A stretch of DNA of 64,000 nucleotides. Origin: Mauremys mutica. Taxonomy: Eukaryota > Chordata > Testudines > Geoemydidae. This document shows, in pieces, positions 47,624 to 57,089 of the stretch (the stretch's first letter is position 1; each line of letters begins with the position of its first letter). Position numbers and translations under genes: made by a program. Below the pieces are notes generated by a model. The model had not been told where the DNA came from. It made no database searches and saw only the letters and a program-made list of their open reading frames with translations. The stretch covers positions 19,811,105 to 19,875,104 of the forward strand of contig NC_059081.1 of the NCBI RefSeq assembly GCF_020497125.1, in the 5' to 3' direction.

Positions 47624-48988
47624 TGTCGCAATCCGATTCATAGTTATGGCTATGTATGGCCACTTGTCGGTCCATGGCCATCTTGTCCTGTTAAAAGGAC
47701 AAGGCAGCCTCCATTTTGGACCAGGTTCCTGTTGTATAAGAGAGGGCAGAGACTCAATCCTGCCCAGCAACACTAGCTGTGTATGCTCTCCTGTGTTTTT
47801 GTTTTTTTTCTCTCCTGCTGGGCCATCTAAAGGTCAGGCTAGTTCTGTGTGTGGAGGCCTGATTCTGCCCAGCAACCTGTTTTTTTTGGGTCGGTCGTCT
47901 GGAGGTCAGGTTAATTCTGCCCAGAGACTCATTTTCCTGCTCTTTTTTGGACCCAGTCATCTAAGGGTCAGGTTTGTTTACTCGTCAACTCCAGTGTGCC
48001 GTGTGCAAAGCCTTCCGACGTGGGGTGGCAACAGCTCGAAACCTGAAGGGAGGAGGGACCAGGGAGCCAATCAGATGCTGACACGAGGGAGTGAGACCCT
48101 TCTATAAAACTAGGTTTCCCCCCAAAATTTGTGTGGAGCATCCGCGTGTTAGCTGAAGGACCTGATCACTCGTTCGGCCAGGGTCTCCTCCCGGTAAAGT
48201 GCACTCGTGTCGTATCGTTTGGATTCGTTGTCGTTTGGACCCGATCCCTGTCTGCTCGTCATGCTTCTGGTGTCTGTTCTGCTGGTCAGCTGCGCCTGGA
48301 GTGCGGTATTTGCTTTTTGATATCTGACAGTTAGCTTATCTAGCCTTTTATTTGTTCCCCTCCCTAACTTGGTACCAAATATCTACTCAGGATATCAGGA
48401 TTGTATTAGTGAGCTCAGAATTGCACAATTGCTTAGCTAGCTTGTATAATAGTTCTAGCTGTTATTAAATTGTTAATTGCCAACTGCTTTATGTGTTTGA
48501 ATCACTGCTCTGTCTGTGTCCAGTGTGTGTGTGTGTTTAACTTGGGAGCTGCCTCTACTTAGAGGGTAGCTGACCAAGGGGGTCCAGTCCCCGCGGTCTG
48601 AGTGAGTGGAATCTGCCCAGCTGCAGCCGCACCACACTCTGGGTTTACCCTCTGTGTGAAAGCAAGGGTGGCCGAGGCAGTGGCCCGTGGGTCTCTTTTC
48701 TGTGTTTGCACCGGGCATCGCCCTGACGAACCCGATTCCTATCTGTGTGATTGGTGTGTCTGCCTATTTGGTGTGGTGTGGTGAGCAGTATAAAGTGTAT
48801 TATTACTGTGTTTTGGGGTGTGTTTGTACTTTTGATACCATCCCAGCCAAAGTTGCCTACTCCCCCAGCCCAAGTTGTAATTATCCCCTAAATAAACGCA
48901 GCCACTTGGCTTTTTAGTGTTACCCTGGTCCTGCCTGTCTTTTCCTCACTCAATACCAAGCTTGACGAACCCCCAGCTAATTCAGACA
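47624..48988 (+). repeat. ERV 3' LTR
   Basis: The 1365-bp LTR is nearly identical to the 5' copy (one substitution and one extra G seen by eye). It has TATAAAA at 48103-48109 and AATAAA at 48891-48896. The right border TTCAGACA abuts the duplicated CCACA. Confidence 0.92.
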
Positions 48989-48993
48989 CCACA
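48989..48993. repeat. 5-bp target duplication of the ERV (right)
   Basis: CCACA, identical to 43893-43897, directly follows the 3' LTR. Confidence 0.85.
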
Positions 48994-49149
48994 TAAAGTC
49001 ATAACCATGATCTTTCTGATTTAGTATCCTGCCTATAACTGCGGCATGTGACCATATGTCCAAATCTAATGGCTATTCTACACACAGTTTTGTACTGTTG
49101 GTACAAAAACTGTGCGTAACCCAGCACTTGGACTTTACAATAATGTTAT

Positions 49150-49490
49150 TAGAATAAAAATACCATTGGGTGGGTACAAAATTGGCTGTTAGACCATAAA
49201 CAGAATGACAATGCAGATTGTATAGAGATATCAAAACTCCATGGCCTCAATATTGGGACCAGTACTATTTCACAACTTCGTAAATGACCTGAATATTGAA
49301 TATTGAACATCAATCAAATTTGCATGCAACACCTCATTAGAGGGAATAAATAAATAGTGGAGGAGAGAGAAAAATTCCCAAATGATTTAGAGAGATTAGA
49401 AAAATATCTATATAGGATATGATTTAATTTAGAGAAAAGATATATAAAATCTAAGGTGGTTATTGATAACAGTCATGCTGAGAAGGTTTT
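49150..49490 (+). pseudogene. CR1-like reverse-transcriptase fragment (3' piece)
   Basis: Translation gives a WVQNWL...DHKQN segment and then SILGPVLFHNFVNDL (LGPVLF near 49254), closely resembling the CR1 blocks WLxxWL..R.Q and GSVLGPLLFNIFINDL. A degraded KFA-type segment follows where the FADD motif is expected. Stops break the frame. The orientation matches the fragment at 43430. Confidence 0.65.
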
Positions 49491-49559
49491 GAAATGATAA
49501 TGGATGCCAAAGTAAATGTGATCTTGCAATGTGATGTTGTAGATTGTGTAGACTGTCAG

Positions 49560-50010
49560 TCCTTCATCAGCTGAGATTGAGCCAATCACAACATGTCTTC
49601 CAATCTTCTCTCGCTCTGGCCATCCTTCGCCTTGCTTGTCCATATCTCCTGGTTAGGAAATCATCCCACCTCTTTGAGGGCCAACTGCATTGCCGTTTCT
49701 GTTCTCGTGGATACCACTTGGATATAGCTGCGGTCCATCTGTTGTCGCTGAGTAGGGCCACATGTCCCGCCCACCGCATTTTGCTGAGCCTGCTTTCAAC
49801 AACAATGTCTCGCACTCCAGACTGCTGCCTAATTACTTCATTGGGGATGTGATCGCAGAGCGAAATGCCCAAAAATGTTCATTCATTGCCCTCTGTGTTG
49901 ATGTTTTTCAGTTTTTATCAGCAACCATGTTTTGCTGTCGTATAGCATCGCTGTAAGCCTGGTTGAGTTGAAAAGATTCACATGAGTTGTTTTGCTGATC
50001 TTTCCTTGGA
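49560..50010 (-). pseudogene. RTE-type LINE C-terminal fragment
   Basis: On the minus strand the frame 49872-49567 reads, in order, IRQQSGVRDIV, KMRWAGHVALL, DNRWTAAISKWYP and RRMARAREDWK, closely paralleling the C-terminal region of RTE/BovB-type LINE reverse-transcriptase proteins. Upstream sequence ('KLNQAYSDAI'-like) belongs to the same coding tail. It is 5'-truncated and non-functional. Confidence 0.7.
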
Positions 50011-50262
50011 GGATAAGGGGATAAGGTCACATTAGAATACTGCGTATAGTTTGGGACCTGTTATAAAATAGACAACAGACAATAGATAAGTCAGAGGGTG
50101 GGGTAGGGGGAACATCACATGGGACAGGAGACACCCTCTCCGGGGGTGGGGAGGAGGGAGACAAACCAGGCTCCTCATGACCACCACCCAGACCCAGCAC
50201 ATGACCCTAGTGGCCTATTCTATCCCCCTCCCCACCATCTCCCCTCCTTCTGGAATAACAGC

Positions 50263-50449
50263 CTTCTTCTTCGAGTGCTGTCCCTGTGGGTGCTCCACTC
50301 TAGGTGACGGTGCGTCCCGGCGCTGTCGATCGGAGATTTTCGGTAGCAGTGCCTGGTTGGGGCGCACGCACCCAGATGGTATCTCCCGTCTAGTTGGAAT
50401 CTTCCTGAGTGCGTGCGCCCCACACCCTCCTCAGTTCCTTCTCAACCGT
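50263..50449 (+). repeat. DIRS left inverted terminal repeat
   Basis: It runs from 'ttcttcttcgagtgctg' to 'cagttccttctcaaccgt' and is the reverse complement of 56137-56320 with very few differences. The outermost 45 bases recur inverted at 55980-56024. Confidence 0.88.
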
Positions 50450-50660
50450 CCTCGGCTGAAGACGGGACTCGGAGCAGTGCTGCCTTCTCTTCCCTGGTAT
50501 CTATAGGAAACAGTAACAAAGAACATAGAAATAATTATTAATTACTTCCCAGTTGTTTCCCTTCCTTTAGTATAGTTACATAGTTAGTTACTTAGTTTAA
50601 AAAAATCACTTCAGACTTGTCTCTCACTGAGACACTCTCCCCTGCCATTTCTAATTTACA

Positions 50661-51908
50661 ATGCCAGGGGCTTCAGGATTCAAGAGGTGTGTTTTCTGGC
50701 ACGACTCCATACCAAGGTTGGATGGGCACTCACATTGTGTGAAGTACCTCGCGGAAGCCTACATCCCCGCCAAGTGCCTCTACTGTATGAGCCTTGAGTC
50801 GGGGGCTCGGCACAACAGGGACCTGCGGCTTAAAATGCTTCTCATGGAGAAGTCCCCGCAGCCGCTTTCGGAGATGGGGAAAGTTAAACCCACTCCCACA
50901 TCCTCCCCAGCCAGATCGAAACCGGTGAGGAGCGTTGCTTCACCCTCCCTGGAGCGGAGGCAAGAAGCAGAGCAGTCTCATAGGAGAGACTCTAACAAGG
51001 GTAAGGGGTCTCCTGGGAGATCCCTACCCTCTGTGCTGACAGCGCCCAAGCTAGGCGCCTCAGCCCCGGATCACGCCTCAACAACGGCTCCCACAGACCG
51101 TAGAGGCGAACACAGAAGGATTCCGCGGCACCAAGCGTCTCAGCGTAAAAACAGCCGCGGAGCCGGCTGCGCACTCTGTCCCGGTGCCGACAAGGACGTC
51201 GGCACCGCAAGCCTCAGGGCTAAAAATAGCCGCGAAGCCGGCTGCGCGCTCTGCCCTGGTGCCGACAAGGACGTCGGCACCGCAAGCCTTAGGGCAAAAA
51301 ATAGCCGCGAAGCCGGCTGCGCGCGCTGCCCCGGTGCCGACAAGGACGTCGGCACCGCAAGCCTGAGGACTAAAAATAGCCGCGGAGCCGGCTGCGCGCG
51401 CTGCCCCAGTGCCGACAAGGACGTCGGCACCGCAAGCCTGAGGACTAAAAATAGCCGCGGAGCCGGCTATGCGCTCTCCCCAGTGCCGACAAACCCGTCG
51501 GCACCGCAAGCCTCAGTGAAAAAAAAAAAAAAAAAAAGCCGCGGAGCCGGCTGCGCGCGCTGCCCCGGTGCCGACAAGGACGTCGGCACCGCAAGCCTGA
51601 GGACTAAAAATAGCTGCGGAGCCGGCTGCGCGCGCTGCCCCAGTGCCGACAAGGACATCGGCACCGCAAGCCTGAGGACTAAAAATAGCCGCGGAGCCGG
51701 CTATGCGCTCTCCCCAGTGCCGACAAACCCGTCGGCACCGCAAGCCTCAGTGAAAAAAAAAAAAAAAAAAAGCCGCGGAGCCGGCTGCGCGTTCTGCCCC
51801 GGTGCCGACAAAGCCGTCGGCACCGCAAGCCTCTGGGCGGAAGAAGGGAAGGAAAAAAAAAAAAAACCCCGCGGCTCCGACCGCGTGCTCTGCCCCGGTG
51901 CCAGGTAG
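50661..51908 (+). CDS. DIRS gag-like ORF1, open, with internal minisatellite
   Basis: The 415-codon frame begins at an ATG (50661) about 210 bp inside the left repeat. Its N-terminal 60 residues include a cysteine/histidine cluster (DGHSHC...KCLYC) resembling the degenerate zinc-binding segment of DIRS ORF1 proteins, which are thought to bind element RNA. Residues 80-150 are basic and serine/proline-rich. From about residue 163 onward the protein consists of 25-residue repeats with consensus SRGAGCARCPGADKDVGTAS, encoded by a 75-bp minisatellite. Two poly-A runs in the array add lysine tracts. The frame stops in the last, partial repeat, and the normal end of ORF1 lies beyond it, so the protein is probably truncated. 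Confidence 0.65.
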   Translation: MPGASGFKRCVFWHDSIPRLDGHSHCVKYLAEAYIPAKCLYCMSLESGARHNRDLRLKMLLMEKSPQPLSEMGKVKPTPTSSPARSKPVRSVASPSLERRQEAEQSHRRDSNKGKGSPGRSLPSVLTAPKLGASAPDHASTTAPTDRRGEHRRIPRHQASQRKNSRGAGCALCPGADKDVGTASLRAKNSREAGCALCPGADKDVGTASLRAKNSREAGCARCPGADKDVGTASLRTKNSRGAGCARCPSADKDVGTASLRTKNSRGAGYALSPVPTNPSAPQASVKKKKKKSRGAGCARCPGADKDVGTASLRTKNSCGAGCARCPSADKDIGTASLRTKNSRGAGYALSPVPTNPSAPQASVKKKKKKSRGAGCAFCPGADKAVGTASLWAEEGKEKKKKPRGSDRVLCPGAR

Positions 51909-51930
51909 GACGTCGGCACCGAGCCTGCCT
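51147..51930 (+). repeat. 75-bp coding minisatellite, about 10 units
   Basis: Units begin near 51147, 51221, 51296, 51371, 51446, 51537, 51606, 51681 and 51773, with a partial unit near 51870. Each full unit contains GGTGCCGAC, then AAGGAC, then GTCGGCACC: a perfect 9-bp-arm hairpin (loop varied in some units). Units ending 'cctcagtg' run into poly-A tracts of about 18-20 bases (51520 and 51752). The block of units around 51371-51534 recurs at 51606-51770, a higher-order duplication. Because the unit length is a multiple of three, both strands stay open. Confidence 0.88.
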
Positions 51931-51934
51931 TCCG

Positions 51935-53232
51935 CCCCTGCACCAACAACAGACCCCCTGCAGGGCACCAACAACCGACCCACTGCACCACTCACACTTT
52001 CACTTTCGCTTCTTAACATGACAGCGCAGTCCCACCACCCGAACTGGCTACCTTCACTGAGCGCGAACCTGATCTACAACGGCAAGCAGAGTTCACCACA
52101 CCTCCATCTCCTCCCCCACTGGAGCCTTTTTCCACCTCAGGCTAAGGTCCGCAGCCTCCAGCCTCAGTTTCCCTACTTCGCTCCCTATAAATGAGGCACT
52201 CTTGGAACCAGCTGACGCTCTCTGCAAACTCCAGCTTCTTAATTACCAACCTGCAGAAAAGCCGAACATAGATACTATGTTCCTGCTAAGGACGCTGACT
52301 TCCTATTTTTTTTTTCACAACTGAACTCTTTCATTATCAATGCAGTCGCACAAAGAACGAAACAGCCACAATATCAGTCCACCCCGCAGGACATGGACCG
52401 TAAACACCTTAACATATTGTGTCGCAAGGTTCACACATCCTCCACTCTACAATTCTAGATCGCAAACTACCTTGCACTCCTTGCCAGGCATGACTTTGAT
52501 GACTACAATAAACTTTTGAATTTGCCTCTTACATTCCAGAGGACAGGACACCGGGCTTTAAATCAATTCTGAGCGAGCACCAATTGATTTCCAGAACAGC
52601 CCTACAAGCCTCTGTAGACACGACAGACACAGCAGCCGTACAACTGCACCGGCTGTGATTATGCGCAGATCTTCATGGCTTTCTGCATCTGGCATCCCTA
52701 AAGACCTGCAGAACAAAGTGGAGGACCTCCCCTTTGATAAACATAAACTGTTTTCTTTAAAAAAAAAAAATACAAAACCACACCTGATGAACTACTTCAT
52801 ACGATGAAAGATTCTAGAGCGACACTGCGCACCCTGGGCATTCACCCATCTCTTCCCAGGGGTCAACGATATCAACCCAAACCTTACCACATAAATAGGA
52901 ATCGCGCTAGACCCCCTAAGCGCAGACAAGATCAAGCTCAAGCAACCACTTCCCATCCATCTGGGAATAAACAATTTTAAAAGGTTGGTTCAGGATCTGT
53001 GCGACCACTCCTTGATTCCACAGCCTATTTGCCCATTTCGCCACCGCCTCCAGAGTTTCCAACATGCCTGTCAGCAAATTACACAGGACCGCTGAGTCCC
53101 CGAGATAGTTCAGTCCGGTTACTCTAGCCCATTCATATCCTATCCTCCTCCCCTTCCCCGTCCCTCTTCAGGGACCCCTCTCATGAGCACCTGCTTCGCG
53201 CAGAAGTTGCTTATCTTTTACAGCTAGGTGCA
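51935..53232 (+). pseudogene. Degenerate DIRS segment between ORF1 and RT
   Basis: Low-complexity, proline/serine-rich coding remnants (about 51935-52200) and then AT-richer sequence with stops in every frame. By position it should hold the end of ORF1 and the N-terminal part of the reverse-transcriptase polyprotein. Individual motifs could not be assigned. Confidence 0.5.
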
Positions 53233-54420
53233 GTGGAGCCTGTGCCAATGCTACATCCAGGGAAAGATTTCTACTCCCATTACTTCCTGACCCAGAAAAG
53301 GACTGGGGGCTGGAGGCCTATACTAGACTTATGCCAACTGAACAAATTTGCGAGGATACAAAAATTCAAAATGGTCACACTGGGCACATTAATTCCTGCA
53401 CTAGATCAAGGGGACTGGTTTTCAGCCCTCAACCCACAGTACGTCTCTTTTCGTATATCAATTCATCCAGCTCACAGACGCTTTCTAAGCTTCACAATCG
53501 GTCACGACCATCTCCAATATGGAGTTCTTCCTTTCGGCCTCTCCACAGCGCCAGGAGTTTTTTTCCTAAATTCTAGCTGTACTCGTGGCTCACCTCCACA
53601 AACATGGGGTCACGCAGTTCCCCTACCTGGACGATTGCCTCATCAAGGGCAACTCCTATGGCGAGACACTCCAAGCTACTCTTTCACTATCGCCCTCTTT
53701 CACAGCCTAGGCCTCCAAATAAATGCCCAAAAATCCACCCTGACACCTACACAACAGATTGAGTTCCTCGGAGCTCATCTCAACTCAATCCAGAGCAGAG
53801 CCTTGCTCCCATATCACAGATTCCCCGCTATCACGCAGCTCAAACGCACGCTCTCTATTCATCCAAGGACACAGGCAAGACTCTGCCTACAGCTCCTTGG
53901 TCATATGGCAGCCACTCCCTTCATACTCCAGTACGCCAGGCTGCACACGAGATGTCTTCAGGGCTGGCTCAATTCCAATTTCAAACCCAACAGACACACC
54001 TTAGGGATGCTGTTAACTCCGCCTCCCAACTTTCTAGCTTCCCTACAGTGGTGGACAAGACCAGAGAACCTCTGCACTAAGGTTTCCTTCCAGAACTGAT
54101 CCCCAGCACTCGTGCTCACCACGAACGCTTCCCTAATTGGTTGCGGAGCGCATTTAGAGGGACACAGGACACAAAGCTAGTGGTCTGCATCAGAGTCGCA
54201 CCTACACATAAATCTCTTATTGTTCAGAGCTGTGAGATGAGCGTGCTTTCATTTTCTTCCCCTCATAAAGAACAAATACCTGCGAGTCTTAACAGACAAC
54301 ATAGCATGTATTACTACATCAACAGACAAGGGGGAGCACGCTCACATTCTCTGTGCATGGAAACCATCCGTCTATGGAATTGGTGTATATAACGTCAAAT
54401 ACAGACCACCGCTTCCTACC
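53220..54420 (+). pseudogene. DIRS reverse transcriptase/RNase H, frameshifted
   Basis: The enzyme would copy element RNA into DNA. In the frame opening at 53233 the blocks VEPVPMLHPGKDFYSHYFL, KRTGGWRPILDL, FKMVTLG and GVLPFGLSTAP follow the DIRS RT order. The block expected to carry the first catalytic Asp (LDLKDAYF type) reads LNPQYVSF here, so that residue is gone. The YLDD active-site box is present (53624-53635) but in another frame, showing at least two compensating frameshifts between about 53560 and 53700. Downstream, INRQGGARS (about 54319-54345) marks the RNase H region, again in a different frame. Confidence 0.8.
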
Positions 54421-54759
54421 TGCCAGACTGCCACAACACTACTGCCGACGCACTCGGCAGGCACTTCTCGACGGAACACAAATAGGAACTGCACCCCACA
54501 ATACTTCAACAGCTCTTCTCCCTCTGGGGCACCCCATCAGTAGACCTCTCTGCCACAACCCAGAACTGAAAATGTCCCCAGTTTTGCTCCAGAGTGGGAC
54601 TCAGAACTCCATCCCCAGGAGACGCATTCCTCATCCCGCGGAACACCTCTCTCCTGTACGCCTTCCACCAATCCCTCTGCTACACGGGGTTCTTCGGAAG
54701 ATTGTGGACCATAAGGACCGGGTCATACTTATTACCCCGGCTTGACTGAGACAGACGTG

Positions 54760-55970
54760 GTATCCCTACCTACTCTGCATGTCCTCCCGTCACCCACAGG
54801 CTCTCCCCAACAGGCCAGATCTCCTTTTCCAGAACAATAGACTGGCTCTTTACCCTGAGCTCCTCAAGTTCCACCTCACAGCGTGGTTCCTTCATGGTTC
54901 CAAACCCATGAACTAGCCTGTTCTGAGCAAGTCCGATATGTCTTCCTGCACGGTAGGAAAGACTCCACTCATAAAACCTACCCGCAGAAGTGGAAGAATT
55001 TCGCCCTCTGGTGCTTACGTAAGCACTTAGCGCCCAATATGGTAACCCTCCCTATCATTCTACGCTACCTCTTGGAACTAAAACAAGACAGACATTCGCT
55101 CAGCTCCACCAAAGTGTACCTGGTGGCACTTACCACCTTCCATGACCTCTTAGCAGGTTACTCACTCTTTACTCACCCAACCCTAAAACGATTTCTCACA
55201 GGCCTGCAAAACCTCTACCCTGAAATTCACCCAATAGCTGCTTCATGGAATCTTAACCTCGTTCTACACGCTCTCATGAAGCCTCCATTCGAGCCCTTGG
55301 CTACCTCCTCTCATCTCCATATATCCATGAAGGTGGCTTTCTTAGTTGCCATAACATCGGCAAGGAGAGTAGGTGAAATGAGTGCCCTGATGGCCCACTC
55401 TCCCTACACAATCTTCTCCAAAGACAAAGTCACTTTGAGACCACATCCTAAATTTCTTCCTAAAGTGGTATCTACCTTCCACCTCAACCAACCTATATAC
55501 TTACCTACTTTCTATCCCGAACCTCACAAGACTCCACAAGAGGCAACCCTACATACTCTCGATGTCAGGCGAGCAATTGCCTTTTATTTAGACAGGACTA
55601 AACCATTTCGCAAGTCTCCGCGACTCTTTGTTTCCATTACCGAAGAAAATCAAATGGTATGACTATCTCTAAACAACGTCTGTCCAAGTGGATCTCTGAC
55701 TGCATCAGATCCTGTTACCGTGCGATGAATCTTCAACCGCCTGAAGGTGTTAGAACTCATTCCACTAGAGCCATGTCGGCATCCATTGCCTTCTTACACA
55801 ATGTTCCCATTCCTGATATCTGCAAAGCGGCTACATGGTCATCTGAACACATGTTTGCAAAACACTGTGCTCTAATGCAAAACACCACGGCAGACACAAT
55901 AGTAGGTCATACAGTACTATCTTCATTACTCCCTGCCGTATCTCCAAAGTCCCACCAACCGTAGTGGGTA
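54760..55970 (+). pseudogene. DIRS tyrosine recombinase, split by frameshift
   Basis: The protein would insert the circular DNA copy. The first frame (from about 54883, non-ATG start) shows the N-terminal SAM-like block TYPQKWKNFALW, a core with ILRYLLEL, and the box ITSARRVGEMSAL holding the catalytic Arg (about residues 158-169). It stops at 55662 and the next frame (ATG at 55659, overlapping by 4 bases) continues with THSTRAMSAS, the His-x-x-Arg box, and AATWSSEHMFAKHC. The position expected to be the nucleophilic Tyr is Cys (TGT, 55866-55868). Frameshift and substitution both predict loss of activity. No methyltransferase domain was found. Confidence 0.8.
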
Positions 55971-55979
55971 CTGCTATAC

Positions 55980-56092
55980 ATTCACCTAGAGTGGAGCACC
56001 CACAGGGACAGCACTCGAAGAAGAAGAGAAAGTTACTCACCTTGCAGTAACTGAGGTTCTTCGAGATGTGTGTCCCTGTGGGTGCTCCACTC
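55980..56092. repeat. DIRS internal complementary region
   Basis: 55980-56024 is the exact reverse complement of the outer edge of the left repeat (50263-50307). 56025-56092 is the reverse complement of the outer edge of the right repeat (about 56285-56352). Joined, they mirror the sequence of a circle in which the right end meets the left end. In the DIRS model this region templates completion of the ends. It also forms a hairpin by itself, because 'ggagcacccacaggga' recurs inverted in it. Confidence 0.85.
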
Positions 56093-56136
56093 CCCGCCCT
56101 CCTCCCCTCTACTTTGGAGTACTAAGATTACTCTCC

Positions 56137-56352
56137 ACGGTAGAGAAGGAACTGAGGAGGGTGTGGGGCGCACGCACTCAGGAAGATTCCAACTAGACGG
56201 GAGATACCATCTGGGTGCGTGCGCCCCAACCAGGCACTGCTACCGAAAATCTCCGATCGACAGCGCCGGGACGCACCGTCACCTAGAGTGGAGCACCCAC
56301 AGGGACACACATCTCGAAGAACTTCAGTTACTGCAAGGTGAGTAACTTTCTC
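56137..56352 (-). repeat. DIRS right inverted terminal repeat
   Basis: 56137-56320 mirrors the left repeat, with the outer sequence 'cttcagttactgcaagg' through 'gtaactttctc' extending beyond the homology. It contains AAG|GTGAGT, a perfect splice-donor consensus, at about 56334-56342. Confidence 0.85.
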
Positions 56353-56566
56353 TTCTCCGGCTGTCCCTAATATAGCCAGTCCTATGGCTTAAATGATAAT
56401 CTGTGCTGCAGTGCTGAAGGTTTAGTGTTCAAGTGCTGTTGATGTAGGGGTGGTTTGTTTTAGTTGTGCATCAAATAACTTATTTTTACCCTTTTCCTTT
56501 TTTAAAAAAAAGGGGAGGGGGGATTCCATTAATATAAAACCCTGCAATGAAAAAAATGTTATTTAG

Positions 56567-56812
56567 GTTGCCAAGTCAAACTCTCAAAAGTTAGGAAATA
56601 CCAGATCAATAGTTGCCTTGTAACCTTAGTTCTAGCCTTGTGCATATGCATTATAATACAGTCTTTAGTTATATGATCATGTACTCTTTCCCCACAGGAC
56701 ACCTGTCTCATTTAATGCACAGAACAGAAGCACAAGAGGGGGAAGAATTAAGGTTGGAAAGGCAACCATAAACCTGGCATTTCCTAACTTTTCAAGTGCT
56801 TGACTTTGCAAC
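56567..56812. repeat. Fold-back MITE, 'ggttgccaagtcaa' type
   Basis: The left arm (56567-56620; 'ggttgccaagtcaaac', 'aaaagttaggaaatacca') pairs with the right arm (56757-56812; 'tttcctaacttttcaag', 'ttgactttgcaac'). The roughly 135-bp centre is unique. It is a non-autonomous DNA element of unknown superfamily. Confidence 0.65.
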
Positions 56813-56949
56813 TGTGATAATGTTCTTTTCATGTAGTTTCTGCATGTAATAGTAATAAAAGTTAGATATCAGGTTTATTTAGTACAGAGGTAGATAGGGT
56901 TTTAATATGAGGGATGTTCCACATATTGAGGCTGACAGGATTTCCGTGT

Positions 56950-57085
56950 AAATTTAAGCCTCAATTTTAGAACTCTCAAATGTCAGGTTTTTTTTTGGGG
57001 GGGGGGAGGGGGTTCAGCCACAGCTGAAAAAAAAATCCTGACATTTGAGAGTTCTATTGCAAGATTATTAATGAGGCTTAATTTT
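56950..57085. repeat. Inverted repeat with T-tract/G-tract centre
   Basis: 'agaactctcaaatgtcagg' (56969-56987) pairs exactly with 'cctgacatttgagagttct' (57038-57056). Outer segments 'aagcctcaatttta' and 'atgaggcttaatttta' are also inverted. The loop holds poly-T, a G-run of about 14 and poly-A, so the arms extend through the T/A tracts. Confidence 0.7.
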
Positions 57086-57089
57086 ACCC

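Larger units (their letters stand above)
43898..48988 (+). mobile_element. Young, internally deleted endogenous retrovirus
   Basis: The 5.1-kb provirus has two LTRs (43898-45261 and 47624-48988), a 5-bp duplication, a primer-binding site at 45262-45280, a long gag-like frame (45261-46871) and an envelope C-terminal remnant (about 47107-47533). There is no sign of protease, reverse transcriptase, RNase H, integrase or the envelope surface subunit. By eye the LTRs differ only by one substitution (44466 versus 48193) and one inserted G (near 48024), so insertion is recent. With no pol, its mobility must have depended on enzymes supplied in trans. The family is not identified; a 5-bp duplication does not by itself decide the genus. 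Confidence 0.9.
50263..56355 (+). mobile_element. DIRS-type tyrosine-recombinase retrotransposon
   Basis: This 6.1-kb element has the full DIRS architecture: inverted terminal repeats (50263-50449 and 56137-56352), a gag-like frame, a reverse transcriptase/RNase H region, a tyrosine recombinase and an internal complementary region (55980-56092). DIRS elements integrate a circular DNA by site-specific recombination, so no target duplication is expected and none was found. Several frameshifts and a changed catalytic residue indicate an inactive copy, but long open stretches and well-kept ends suggest only moderate age. Confidence 0.88.

Noticed and set aside
51147..51930. Regular array considered as a CRISPR
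   Set aside because: The units are contiguous tandem repeats without unique spacers, inside a retrotransposon in a vertebrate genome.
51078..52019. Long minus-strand frames across the DIRS minisatellite
   Set aside because: The 75-bp unit is a multiple of three, so any frame free of stops in one unit stays open throughout. ORF1 is on the plus strand by position and N-terminal cysteine cluster.
56037..56345. Considered a separate MITE with inverted repeats
   Set aside because: The sequence is fully explained as the DIRS internal complementary region plus right terminal repeat.
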